A stretch of 64,000 bases of DNA from IDS-8 sp035304345 (GTDB lineage Bacteria; Pseudomonadota; Gammaproteobacteria; Steroidobacterales; Woeseiaceae): assembly GCA_035304345.1 (NCBI GenBank), contig DATGQE010000090.1, positions 15,198 through 79,197 of the forward strand, given 5' to 3'. Below, piece by piece: positions 25,453 through 34,924 of this stretch (position 1 is its first letter; each line of letters begins with the position of its first letter). A model generated the notes under the pieces. That model did no database searches. It worked only from the letters and a program-made list of their open reading frames with translations, and was not told where the DNA came from. Made by a program: the position numbers and the translations under genes.

Positions 25453-27435
25453 ATGACCAGAACGACATTCGCCCATTCGCTCGCCCTTTGCCTTGCGCTG
25501 GCCCCCGTCGCCGCCGTTCCGCCGGCGCTCGCGGACGGCCGCACCGTCACCATCGAGGATTTCGGCCGGGTCAAGGCCGTCGGCCGTCCGGCCGTGTCGC
25601 CGGACGGGCGCTACGTAGCGTATACGCTCGAGGATCGCATTCACGTGGTGGAGACCTCTGGCGGCGCGCCGCGCCCGGTGACCTCGACCGGCTCCTCCGC
25701 CTCCGACCCGCACTGGAGCGGCGACGGCCGGTTCCTGTACTTCCTCTCCGATCGTTCGGGCAACCGGGAGCTCTGGAAGCTCGCGGTTGTCGGGTTCGGC
25801 GAAGCCGAGCAGGTCACGGAGCTCGCCGCCGACATCGGCGCGCTGCGCCTGTCGCGCGACGAGCGCTTCCTCCTGCTCAACTGGGACGACGAGAGTCACC
25901 CCGACGCGCGGGCGCGCGCCGCCGGGGACGACGAGCGCGAGCCGCAGCCGTTCGTCATCGACCGGCTGGAGTTCAAGGAGGATGCCGGTGACGGCTACCT
26001 GACACAGCGGCCTTCCGACCATCTCTACGTCTACGACCTCGCCACGGCGACGCTGCGCCAGGTCACGCGCGGCGAATACGCGGAAGAGGACGCGGCGTTC
26101 TCGCCGGACGGCCGCCGGATCGTCTTCGTCAGCAACCGTCACGGCGATCCCGACGCCAGCTATCGCACGGACCTCTGGGTGATCGACGCGACGGGCGAGG
26201 GCGAGCCGGTGCCGCTCACCGACAGCGAGGCCGTGGAGCGGCAGCCCCGCTTCAGCCCGGACGGCAAGTGGATCGCCTGGCTGACGGCCGAGGACGGCGT
26301 CTACGGGCAGGAGCGCCTCGCCCTCGTGCCGGCAGCGGGCGGCGAGCCGCGGATCCTCACCCAAAGTCTCGATCGATGGGTGCGCGATTTCCGCTTCGCG
26401 GACGACGGGCGCTGGATCTGGTTCACGTTCGACGAACGCGGCGGGCGGCACCTGGCACGCGTCCGCGTTGCCGACGGGCGCATCGAGCGCGTGGTCGAAG
26501 GCGATCTCGTGGTCTCCGCGTTCGATCTCGACCGCGCCGGCAACGCGATCGTCCGGGCGAACAACACGAACGACGTTCCCGAGCTGTATCGCGTGACCCG
26601 GAATCGCCTCGAGCGCCTCACGCACACGAACGACGACTACCTCCGCTCACTCGCGCTCGGCGAGAAGACCAAGGCGAGCTTCGAGAGCGCAGACGGGACG
26701 ATCGTCGAAGCGTTCATCACCACGCCGCCGGACTATGTCGAAGGGCGCCGCTATCCCGCCATCCTCAACATCCACGGCGGACCTGTCGGCCAGTTCGAAT
26801 GGGGCTACGATTTCGCGACCCAGTTCTTCGCGGCGAACGGCTACGTCGTCGTCGAGCCGAACCCGCGCGGCTCGACGGGCCGCGGGCAGGCCTTCATCCG
26901 CGCGATCTACCGGACCTGGGGCATCACCGACTACGACGACGTCATTGCCGCAGTCGACCATGCCGTGGAAGCCGGGCTCGCGGACCCCGACCGGCTGGCG
27001 GTCACCGGCTACTCCTACGGCGGCTACATGACCAACGTGGTCATCACCCGGACCGACCGGTTCAAGGCGGCGGCCTCCGGCGCCGGGCATGCCTACATCG
27101 TGGCGAACTACGGCCACGACATCTACCAGAAGTGGTACAACTGGGAGCTCGGCCCGCCGTGGGAGAACCGCGAGGCTTACGACCGGCTCTCGCCGCTACT
27201 GCACGCCGGCAAGGTCGTCACGCCCACGATCTTCTTAGGCGGGCGCCTCGACTGGAACGTGCCGATCCTGAACTCCGAGCTGTTCTACCAGTCGCTCCGG
27301 ACGCGCGGCGTGCCGACCCGCCTCGTCGTGTACCCGAACACGCACCACGGCGGCTGGCGCCCGGCTTTCCGCAAGGACTACCTGGAGCGCGTCCTGGCAT
27401 GGTTCGACGAGCACGTCACCGCCGGAACCGGGTAG
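25453..27435 (+). CDS. S9 family peptidase (dipeptidyl/acylaminoacyl-peptidase type)
   Basis: 660-residue exported peptidase. The signal peptide ends near PPALADG. A beta-propeller with SPDG repeats occupies about residues 35-390 (AVSPDGRYVAYTL, FSPDGRRIVFVSN, FSPDGKWIAWLT). The catalytic alpha/beta-hydrolase domain has the nucleophile in VTGYSYGGYMTNVV, the acid in GGRLDWNVPI and the histidine in YPNTHHGGWRP. It probably degrades oligopeptides in the periplasm. It precedes the module 2 sulfotransferase by 78 bp, and could be transcribed with it, but a functional link is not shown. Confidence 0.94.
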   Translation: MTRTTFAHSLALCLALAPVAAVPPALADGRTVTIEDFGRVKAVGRPAVSPDGRYVAYTLEDRIHVVETSGGAPRPVTSTGSSASDPHWSGDGRFLYFLSDRSGNRELWKLAVVGFGEAEQVTELAADIGALRLSRDERFLLLNWDDESHPDARARAAGDDEREPQPFVIDRLEFKEDAGDGYLTQRPSDHLYVYDLATATLRQVTRGEYAEEDAAFSPDGRRIVFVSNRHGDPDASYRTDLWVIDATGEGEPVPLTDSEAVERQPRFSPDGKWIAWLTAEDGVYGQERLALVPAAGGEPRILTQSLDRWVRDFRFADDGRWIWFTFDERGGRHLARVRVADGRIERVVEGDLVVSAFDLDRAGNAIVRANNTNDVPELYRVTRNRLERLTHTNDDYLRSLALGEKTKASFESADGTIVEAFITTPPDYVEGRRYPAILNIHGGPVGQFEWGYDFATQFFAANGYVVVEPNPRGSTGRGQAFIRAIYRTWGITDYDDVIAAVDHAVEAGLADPDRLAVTGYSYGGYMTNVVITRTDRFKAAASGAGHAYIVANYGHDIYQKWYNWELGPPWENREAYDRLSPLLHAGKVVTPTIFLGGRLDWNVPILNSELFYQSLRTRGVPTRLVVYPNTHHGGWRPAFRKDYLERVLAWFDEHVTAGTG

Positions 27436-27513
27436 GGGCGCGCAGCGCGCGCGACACGAACCTGCCCCGGCGCAGGTTGCAATGACCGCAAAGCCGTGAG
27501 GCAATCCGCAGGC

Positions 27514-29541
27514 ATGCCGCAGCCGAAAGCCGTCAACGGATCCCCCGACCCGAGCATCGCCGCTGCGATCGAGGCGCTGCGCGCCAATCGCCCGCTGCGG
27601 GCGGAGGAGATCTGCCGCGACCAGTTGCTGCTGTCGCCCGGATCGGTGCCGCACCTGCGGCTCCTGTGCCATGCGCTGATGAAGCAGAACCGGCTCGCCG
27701 AGGCCGAGGAACAGGCGCGCTTCGTGCTGTCGCTCGCGCCGGAGATGCCGCTCGCTCACGAGGACCTGGGCAGCGTGCTCGCCCTGCAGGAACGGTACGA
27801 GGAAGCGGTGCCCTGCTTCGAGAAAGCGCTGCAGCTCGAGCCGAACCTGCCGCTCGCACGCAAGAAGCTCGGCCAGGCACTCGCCGCGCTCGGCCGCGGG
27901 CGGGAAGCCGACGCGGTTTTCGAGGAGTACCTGGAGCGCGATCCCGATCGCGGCATCGTCGCGCAGGGCATCGAGCACCTCCAGGCCGGTCGCAAGGAAG
28001 AGGCGATCACGGCCTTCCGGGAGGCGCTCAGGCGCAACCCGGACAACGTGGATGCGATGCGCTGCCTCGCCAACGTGTGGCTGCGCGACAAGGAGAACCT
28101 GTCCGATGCCGAGGCGCTGCTCCGGCGCGCAACCCAGGTCGCGCCGGACTTCACCGGGGCCTGGATCCTGCTGGGCGGCGTGCTGCACGAGCAGAAGCGC
28201 AACGTCGAGGCGATCGAATGCTACCGCAAGGCGTGCACCCTCGAGCCGGACAACGCGTTCGCCTGGGGAGCGCTCGGCAACGCGTTCGCGTTCGCGGGCT
28301 GGCCGCACAAGGCGGTCGAGGCGTACGCGAAGTCCGTGGAGCTCGACCCGGGCTCGCCCGCCATGCAGATGGGATACGCCCACGTGCTGAAGACGCTGGG
28401 GCACCAGGACGCATCGCTGGCCGCGTACCGCGCCGCCATCCGCGCGAAGCCCGATTTCGGCGAAGCCTACTGGAGCATGGCCAATCTGAAGGTGTTCCGG
28501 TTCGAGGATCGCGAAGTGGAGGCCATGGAGGAGCAGGTGCGGCGCGACGACCTCGCGCCGAGCGCCGACATCCATTTCCGCTTCGCCCTGGGCAAGGCGT
28601 ACGAGGATCGCGGCGATTACGACCGCGCGTGGCACTTCTACATGACCGCCAACCAGCGCCAGCGCATGCAGGTGGCGCACGATCCGCTGGAGATGGAGGC
28701 GCGGCAGGAAGAGATACGCGAGGTGCTCTGCCGCGAATTCCTCGAGGCCAACGCGGGCCATGGCCATGAAGCGGCGGACCCGATCTTCATCGTGGGGCTG
28801 CCGCGGTCCGGCTCCACGCTCATCGAGCAGATCCTCGCCAGCCACAGCCAGGTCGAGGGCACCGCGGAGCTCCCCAACCTCGGGAAGATCGCCGCGTCCG
28901 TCGGCCGCTACCGGCCGGACGACCAGCAGTACCCGAAAGGCCTCAGGCTGCTGCGAAAGAAGGACTGGCGTGCCTACGGCCAGCAGTACATCGACGAAAC
29001 CCGGCGTTACCGGATCGCGGGCAAGCCGTTCTTCACCGACAAGCTGCCGAACAACTTCGCCCACCTCGGGTTCCTGCACCTGATCCTGCCGAACGCGAAG
29101 ATCGTCCATGCGCGACGGCATCCTCTCGACAGCCTCCTCGGTGCCTACAGGCAGCTCTGGGGCAAAGGCCAGCACTGGACCTACGACCTGCAGGACCTCG
29201 TCGACTACTACCGGCAGTACTGGCTCACCATGCGGCACTGGCACGAGGTGCTGCCCGGCAAGGTGCTCGACGTGCACTACGAGGAGATCGTGGCGGACCT
29301 CGAGGGGCAGGTGCGCCGGATCCTCGCCCACTGCGGGCTGCCGTTCGAGGAAGCCTGCGTGCGGTTCCACGAGACCGCGCGCCCGGTGCAGACGGCGAGC
29401 TCGGAGCAGGTACGCCGGCCGATCTACCGCGAAGGGCTGGGACGCTGGCGGCGCTACGAGAAGCATCTCGGCCTGTGGAAAGAGGAGCTCGCGGACGTGC
29501 TCGACGAGCTGCCGGACATCGTCCGGAACGCGGGCCTCTGA
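27514..29541 (+). CDS. TPR-repeat sulfotransferase (module 2)
   Basis: 675-residue paralogue of the gene at 1113. N-terminal TPRs cover about residues 10-330 (LALQERYEEAVPCFEKALQL is typical), and the C-terminal sulfotransferase domain starts with the PAPS loop FIVGLPRSGSTLIEQILASH, identical to the first copy over that stretch. Further shared strings include RQLWGKGQHWTYDL and TASSEQVRRPIY. The ATG at 27514 is preferred over an in-frame GTG at 27496; neither has a strong ribosome site. As in module 1 it converges on a 307-residue propeller-like gene. No signal peptide, so it should be cytoplasmic. Acceptor unknown. Confidence 0.92.
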   Translation: MPQPKAVNGSPDPSIAAAIEALRANRPLRAEEICRDQLLLSPGSVPHLRLLCHALMKQNRLAEAEEQARFVLSLAPEMPLAHEDLGSVLALQERYEEAVPCFEKALQLEPNLPLARKKLGQALAALGRGREADAVFEEYLERDPDRGIVAQGIEHLQAGRKEEAITAFREALRRNPDNVDAMRCLANVWLRDKENLSDAEALLRRATQVAPDFTGAWILLGGVLHEQKRNVEAIECYRKACTLEPDNAFAWGALGNAFAFAGWPHKAVEAYAKSVELDPGSPAMQMGYAHVLKTLGHQDASLAAYRAAIRAKPDFGEAYWSMANLKVFRFEDREVEAMEEQVRRDDLAPSADIHFRFALGKAYEDRGDYDRAWHFYMTANQRQRMQVAHDPLEMEARQEEIREVLCREFLEANAGHGHEAADPIFIVGLPRSGSTLIEQILASHSQVEGTAELPNLGKIAASVGRYRPDDQQYPKGLRLLRKKDWRAYGQQYIDETRRYRIAGKPFFTDKLPNNFAHLGFLHLILPNAKIVHARRHPLDSLLGAYRQLWGKGQHWTYDLQDLVDYYRQYWLTMRHWHEVLPGKVLDVHYEEIVADLEGQVRRILAHCGLPFEEACVRFHETARPVQTASSEQVRRPIYREGLGRWRRYEKHLGLWKEELADVLDELPDIVRNAGL

Positions 29542-29660
29542 GCGCGCGCCGCTCACGAGCGTCGGGCTCACTTTGCCTTCGGTGGCACCGGGTTCTGCCA
29601 CCGCATCGTTCATGCCCGGTTGTGATTTGAGCTTAAGCTCCGCCGCGACCGGGGGGTGTC

Positions 29661-30584
29661 CTAGCCGTACGGCCAGACTTCGAGGCCGTGGATCGCGTTG
29701 CGCACGTCCCGCGTGAGGTTGACGGACAGGAGGCGCCGGTTGCCGGCCAGGTCGTAGAGCGTCACGGTGGAGGGCGACGAGCCGCCGGCGACCACCTGCT
29801 CGGACAGTACGGCGAGCCCCCGCGCGAACCCCTGCCGGGCGATGCCGCTCGTGTCCTCGCCCGTGTGCGTGAGCTGCTCGGGCGGGTAGGTGGGAACCCG
29901 CAGCGCGCGATCCTCCTCGCCTTCGCCGCGTCCCGCATAGCGCAACGCGTTCGCCTCGGTATCGTTGAACAGCACGCCGTCGCGAAACGGCCGGGCGTTG
30001 TGGGTGCCCGCCGGCAGCTCCACCGCCATGCGCAGTGTGCGGCCGTTGAAGTGCAGCATGCCGCCGGTACGCAGGCCGCAGATGTACATGCCGTGCCGGT
30101 TGCAGAAGACGCTGTTGAGGTGCAGCTTGTTCAGCATCAGCGGCCCGTCGTCGGACTCGGGGTCGTAGCGCCGCGGGCGGAAGCGGTGATCGGACGCCGA
30201 GACGTGCATGGCCCAGGTGAAGCGGCGCCGGTCCAGGTCGAAGCCGAGGATGCTGTCGTACCCGGTCGAGGTCAGGAACAGCGTGCGTTCCCAGACCGCG
30301 ATCTCGTGGCAGTGCTTCAGGTAGCGGCAGCGCCAGCTCCCGACGCGGCGGAAGTCGGTCGTGTAGGCGAACAGCTCGTCGCTCGCCGCGATGTAGACGG
30401 TGTCGCCGTCGAACGCGATGCCCCGCAGCCCGCGGTCCCAGCCGCGGCCCTGCCAGTCGATGTCGGCCTTGTTCCAGTCGATCGCCTGGGTCACCGTGCG
30501 GTGCTCCAGGTCGATGAGGTACACGCCGCCGTGACTCTCGCCCTGGCGGGTGCCGCGCACGACGGACGTGGTGATCAGCTTCAT
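29661..30584 (-). CDS. Propeller-like conserved protein of unknown function, 307 aa (module 2)
   Basis: 307 residues, the same length as its paralogue at 3132. The two align along their entire lengths without obvious large gaps. Shared strings include SVVRGTRQGESHGGVYL, RGWDRGLRGIAFDGD, GSSPST and VRNAIHGLEVWP. The first part (residues 1-110) and the last 20 residues are most conserved, while the middle (about 125-145) differs. There is no export signal. It lies 79 bp downstream of the TonB receptor on the same strand, so receptor and propeller protein are probably one operon here, unlike module 1 where they diverge. Function unknown. Confidence 0.82.
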   Translation of the reverse strand: MKLITTSVVRGTRQGESHGGVYLIDLEHRTVTQAIDWNKADIDWQGRGWDRGLRGIAFDGDTVYIAASDELFAYTTDFRRVGSWRCRYLKHCHEIAVWERTLFLTSTGYDSILGFDLDRRRFTWAMHVSASDHRFRPRRYDPESDDGPLMLNKLHLNSVFCNRHGMYICGLRTGGMLHFNGRTLRMAVELPAGTHNARPFRDGVLFNDTEANALRYAGRGEGEEDRALRVPTYPPEQLTHTGEDTSGIARQGFARGLAVLSEQVVAGGSSPSTVTLYDLAGNRRLLSVNLTRDVRNAIHGLEVWPYG

Positions 30585-30663
30585 GTGCGTGGCATTGCAG
30601 GGGCACGCCGCGCGCGCCGGGCTCGACTTTCCGCGTTGCCCCGGCCGCGTGCGGTGCGCGGGC

Positions 30664-33087
30664 CTACTCGAAGCTCTTGCGCAGCGTCAGCTCGATGGTA
30701 CGGGGCTTCTGCAACGACAGGAAGCGGTTGTGCCGCGGATCGCCGAACGGCTCCCCGTAGCCGTAGTTGGCGAGCCAGTTGACGTTGCGGTCGTCCCAGA
30801 CGTTGCGGACCATCAGCGACACGTCCCAGCCGCCGTCCATCTCGACGCCGACCTGGAAGTTGGACGAGCTCCACGACGGCACGAGCCCGAGCGGATCCCG
30901 CTCGATCGCGTTGCCCAGGTTGTTGTAGGTCTCGGACTGGTAACTCGTGTCGTAGCGGAACCACAGATCGCCGCGCAGGAAATCGACGTCGGGGACGGTG
31001 TACTGCAGCGCCGCCCAGTACTTGCGCTTCGGCGAGTTCGGCATGGGCGTGCCTTTCTCGATCACGTCCTCGTCCTGGGTGACGAAGGTCTCCGCGAACT
31101 GTGGATCCGCCAGGAAGAAGCTGGCCTCGAAGAGCAGGTTGTCGGTGACCTGGAACGTGCCGTTGATCTCCGCGCCCTTCGTTTCCGCCCTGCCGGCATT
31201 GGCGGTCCCCACCGCCCACCACGGCCCGTCGTCCGCGCGATCGTTGATCTGGATGTCGTCCCACTGCATGTAGAACGCCGACAGGTTGAGCTGCAGCCGG
31301 TTGTCCAGCCACTGGCTCTTGAGCCCCGCCTCGTAGTTGCTCAGGGTGTCGGGACCGTAGGACAGGGGGATGCGCCCGGTCGCGGCCGCCCGCGGGCTGT
31401 TGTTGCCGCCGAGCCGGAAGCCCTCGCTGTACGTGAAGTACATCATCCGCTGATCGTCGAGGTGATAGCGCGTGCTGAGCTTGAGCACGGTATCGCTCGC
31501 GACCCCCTCGCTGGTCAGCAGCCCGCCGCTGTCCCACGAGCCCCAGACCGGCAGGCCTTTCGGGACGTGGAAGATGTCGAACTGGCTGCGGTCGTATTCG
31601 AACCAGCGTACGCCGGCCGTCACGTCCCACGAGTCCGTCAGGTTGTAGATAACCTCGCCGAACACGGCGGTCTGCTTGATCTCCTTGTCGTAGTGATTCA
31701 GGTAGAAAATGTCCGTAGGCGGCAACGGGTACTGCACGTCGTAGCCGTAATACGCGCTGGCCAGGTACGCGTAGTACTGCGCCGCGGCCCACGCGTCGGT
31801 GGACGTCAGGTTCGGCACCATTGCGCCGTAGAACCACCAGTCGTAGACGTTCTCGTAGAACGCGCCGACCATCCATTGCAACCGGCTGTCGGTGGTCGAG
31901 GTGAGGCGAGCCTCGAACGAATACCGTTCCTGGCTCTGCCAGTTGAATATCGAGCCGTTCGAGTAGTCGGTGTCGTAGAGCGGGAAGTAGGGACCGTACG
32001 TCGCAGTTCGCCACTGCTCGTACATCATGTTGTCCCACTCGTAGTTGATGTCGCGGTTGAAATCCGCGGCGGTGAACGAGAACTCGGCAAACCCGAGATC
32101 GCCGGTCAGGGTCAGGGAGGTCTGGTACCAGTCGTCCTCCCGGTACTCGTCGAAGAAGCGCGTGACCTTGTAATCGCCGAGCGCCGGATCCGTCTCCCAG
32201 CTTCCGGTGGCCCGGCTGTTCTGCGCGATGAAGCTCGCGAGCACGGACCAGTCGTCGTTGATCGTCCACAGCGCCTGCAGCCGTCCGCCGTTGACCTCGT
32301 AGTCGTTCCAGTCGTCCCGGGCGACGGCGGCGTTGTCTCCGTTGCCCGAGAGATCCGTGCCGAGAACGTTGTCGACGTAGCCGCCTTCCTCCGAGACGAA
32401 GCCGACCGCGCGAATCGCCAGCCTGTCCTCGATGAGCGGGATGTTGACCCAGGCATTCAGGTCGTAGCTTTCCTCGCCGCCCTTCGTCGTGCCGAGCATG
32501 CCTTCCACCTGGGCGGAGAACCCGGAGTGGTCCGGCTTGTTGGTGATGATCCTGAGCGTGCCCGACTGCGAGCTCGAGCCGAACAGCGTGCCCTGCGGGC
32601 CGGGCAGGGACTCGATGCGGGCGATGTCAATCATGCGCACGTCGACCTGCTGCGAGATCGACGTCATCGGCTGCTCGTCCAGGTACACCGCAACCTGGCT
32701 GTCGGTCCGGTACTCCGCGGAGCCCGTGGAGATGCCGCGCATGATGACGGAGTTCCGGCCGGGCATGGCGTTGACGAGGTTCATGCTCGGCAGCGCCTTC
32801 ACGAAGTCCTCCATCTTCTGGAAGGCCTGGCGCTGGATGTCTTCGCTGGAGAACGCGGTGATGCTTTGCGGCACGTCCTGCAGGCTGGTCTCGCGGCGCG
32901 TGGCCGTGACGACGATCTCCTCGAGGCCCTGCGCCTGCTGCGCCAGGGCAGACCCGGCGGGCACCAGGGCGGAGACGACCGCGGCGGCGAGCGGCGTCAT
33001 CTGCTGCGACCACTGGAGGTTGATGAGCTCGGCCGAAGTGCCGGAAGCGGGCTTGCGGGAACAGGAATCCGGAACGACAGGACTCAT
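30664..33087 (-). CDS. TonB-dependent receptor (module 2)
   Basis: 807-residue receptor, one residue longer than the module 1 receptor. The ATG at 33087 has GGGGGAAG about 8 nt upstream. The N-terminus reads into a hydrophobic stretch ending AGSALAQQAQ, with an unusually long polar region before it. The TonB-type start GLEEIVVTATRRETSLQDVP and plug motif LPGPQGTLFGSSSQSGTLRI are clear. The barrel is rich in Trp and Tyr and ends LTLRKSFE. It has no STN domain, so it is unlikely to signal through a FecR partner. Ligand unknown; the propeller gene follows on the same strand. Confidence 0.93.
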   Translation of the reverse strand: MSPVVPDSCSRKPASGTSAELINLQWSQQMTPLAAAVVSALVPAGSALAQQAQGLEEIVVTATRRETSLQDVPQSITAFSSEDIQRQAFQKMEDFVKALPSMNLVNAMPGRNSVIMRGISTGSAEYRTDSQVAVYLDEQPMTSISQQVDVRMIDIARIESLPGPQGTLFGSSSQSGTLRIITNKPDHSGFSAQVEGMLGTTKGGEESYDLNAWVNIPLIEDRLAIRAVGFVSEEGGYVDNVLGTDLSGNGDNAAVARDDWNDYEVNGGRLQALWTINDDWSVLASFIAQNSRATGSWETDPALGDYKVTRFFDEYREDDWYQTSLTLTGDLGFAEFSFTAADFNRDINYEWDNMMYEQWRTATYGPYFPLYDTDYSNGSIFNWQSQERYSFEARLTSTTDSRLQWMVGAFYENVYDWWFYGAMVPNLTSTDAWAAAQYYAYLASAYYGYDVQYPLPPTDIFYLNHYDKEIKQTAVFGEVIYNLTDSWDVTAGVRWFEYDRSQFDIFHVPKGLPVWGSWDSGGLLTSEGVASDTVLKLSTRYHLDDQRMMYFTYSEGFRLGGNNSPRAAATGRIPLSYGPDTLSNYEAGLKSQWLDNRLQLNLSAFYMQWDDIQINDRADDGPWWAVGTANAGRAETKGAEINGTFQVTDNLLFEASFFLADPQFAETFVTQDEDVIEKGTPMPNSPKRKYWAALQYTVPDVDFLRGDLWFRYDTSYQSETYNNLGNAIERDPLGLVPSWSSSNFQVGVEMDGGWDVSLMVRNVWDDRNVNWLANYGYGEPFGDPRHNRFLSLQKPRTIELTLRKSFE

Positions 33088-33273
33088 TGGCAACTTCCCC
33101 CGGGACTGCTCATCGCACGCGCCGGCTCGCCGGCGCCATGCTCACACAGTTGCCGTTCGACAATGCCCGCAACATCCGCAGAAGAACAGCGCATCCCCAT
33201 ATTGTGAAATCGTCACCATGATGCGGAACACTGCGGGGGGCGTGGCGCGCCGCTCGAGGCGCTGTCCGGAGCT

Positions 33274-34794
33274 CTATCGGTCGCCGGCCGCCGGGGCGGC
33301 ACCGGGCCCCGTGACCTCGAACGGCGCGGACTCGGCGAGTCGCTCGAAGCCGTCGTCTTCGAGCAGCCGCAGCACGTAGCGGCCCGGCGGCAATGGCCAC
33401 TCGCCCTGGACGGTGCGGGCGCCGAACTCGAGCGTGCCTGCGCTTTCCGCGCGCACGTAAGCGTAGGCGAGGTAGTCGGTAGCAACGGGCGGTGCCTCCG
33501 CGTCGAACACCGCGAGCCAGTCCAGGCGGTTGCCGGGCGCGTTCCGCCAGCTCACGGGCAGCGGCTCGCCGGGGGCGAACGTTTTGCCGTCCACGCGCAG
33601 GGCCGGGCTCGCGGCGGGATCGAGCAGCCAGAAGTCGTTGCGGCTCAGCGTGCGTCCGTCGGCATCGACCAGCGCGAGTCTGTACGCACCCGCCGCGAAA
33701 CCCGCGGTCGACACTTCGATGCGGCCGGACGGTGCGCCCGTTGCCAGCCGCCGGTCCGTCGTCTTGCCGTCGGCCTCGTGGAGCAGGTGCACGGACACGG
33801 CGGCATCCGGCGCTTCCCAGGTCACGCGAACGGCATCACCGACGCGATACACGCGCTGGTCGCTCGTCACCAGCACCGGCATGGGGGCCGGCTCGACGCG
33901 GAATTCCGAGACGACGGCCCGGTGATCGCTGGGCCAGGGCGAAACGGTCACCGACACGTCCCGGCCTCCGGCTTCGCCGACCAGCGCCGCCGACTCGACG
34001 GTGGCGGGTCCGGCGAACCACACGAAATCGATGCGCTCCTGGTCGGCAGGGTCGGACGGGTTGTAGTTGGAGATCAGCGGGCGGGCCGCCCACCAGGTGA
34101 AGCCGGGCTGCGCGACCGGGTCGGGGTAGGCGTGGCGCCAGGCGTCGCGGAAACCGGCCGCTGTCACCGCGCGGCTGACCGGCCATGCGAACGCGCGGGT
34201 TCGGTGCGGCACCTTGCCGACCGTGGCTTCCGTCCAGTCCTCGTGCGACGGCGCATTGAAGTCGCCGACGAGGAACACGGGCACCCCGCGCGCGTGGATG
34301 GGAGCCAGGACGTCGAGCACCGGCGTGATCCAGGGCAGCCTCAGGCTGCGTTCCAGTGCGATGACCTCGGCGGGCGTGCGGCCCTCGCGCAGCCAGTGAG
34401 GGCCGTAGGGATCGGACGGCAGATGCACGTTCGCCAGCGCCACGACCCGTCCCGGCGTGATCTCGACGAACAGGAAGCGGCCGTCGCCGCCGGGCGGGTC
34501 GACGAGCGGAAACCGGGATATGACGTGGTTGCGCCGGTTGAACTCCCACCCGAGCGCATTGGCGAGGCGTTCGAGGTTGCCCTCCGGCTCCTGTACGCCG
34601 ACGACGTCGGCCCGGGCCGCCATGATCGCCTCGATCACGTTCGCGAAGCGCACGTGCTCGCCGCCCCATTCGATGTTGAAGGACATCACGCGCAAGGTGC
34701 AGGGTGCGCACGGTTCGGAACCCTCCTCCTGTGCCGGCACGGCGGCACCGAAGCAGAGGAAGGCGAGAATGGATACGAGCCTGATCGATTGCAC
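33274..34794 (-). CDS. Endonuclease/exonuclease/phosphatase-family hydrolase, exported
   Basis: 506 residues with a signal peptide (LVSILAFLCFGAAVPAQE). The EEP catalytic domain (about residues 30-300) shows LRVMSFNIEWGG, VVGVQEPEG, VFLVGDFNAPSHEDW, ERIDFVWF and the C-terminal SPWPSDHRAVV, the usual metal and catalytic residues. Two Ig-like beta domains appear to follow (RVYRVGDAVRVTWEAP, GKTFAPGEPLPVSWRN). Possible activities are phosphodiesterase, nuclease or sphingomyelinase-like. Export suggests scavenging of phosphate or nucleic acid. It is flanked by the module 2 receptor and an antiporter, with no clear operon. Confidence 0.9.
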   Translation of the reverse strand: MQSIRLVSILAFLCFGAAVPAQEEGSEPCAPCTLRVMSFNIEWGGEHVRFANVIEAIMAARADVVGVQEPEGNLERLANALGWEFNRRNHVISRFPLVDPPGGDGRFLFVEITPGRVVALANVHLPSDPYGPHWLREGRTPAEVIALERSLRLPWITPVLDVLAPIHARGVPVFLVGDFNAPSHEDWTEATVGKVPHRTRAFAWPVSRAVTAAGFRDAWRHAYPDPVAQPGFTWWAARPLISNYNPSDPADQERIDFVWFAGPATVESAALVGEAGGRDVSVTVSPWPSDHRAVVSEFRVEPAPMPVLVTSDQRVYRVGDAVRVTWEAPDAAVSVHLLHEADGKTTDRRLATGAPSGRIEVSTAGFAAGAYRLALVDADGRTLSRNDFWLLDPAASPALRVDGKTFAPGEPLPVSWRNAPGNRLDWLAVFDAEAPPVATDYLAYAYVRAESAGTLEFGARTVQGEWPLPPGRYVLRLLEDDGFERLAESAPFEVTGPGAAPAAGDR

Positions 34795-34924
34795 CTGGGA
34801 AGACTCCTGCGGCCGCAGAGCGTTTCACAACACGACGGCCGTGACCACCATTTTCACAGCATATGGGGCGCGAGTGCAGGTCCCCGATGTGCAGGAGCGC
34901 GCAGGTACCCGACCGCGACCGCTC

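Noticed and set aside
27235..30606. 1123-codon antisense frame across the module 2 sulfotransferase
   Set aside because: It is the complement-frame shadow of the sulfotransferase and has no recognisable domain; similar shadows at 30550-33207 and 47638-50286 were dismissed for the same reason.
34836..34857. CRP-like site GTGA...TCAC
   Set aside because: The spacing is 9 instead of 8 bases and the half-sites are incomplete.
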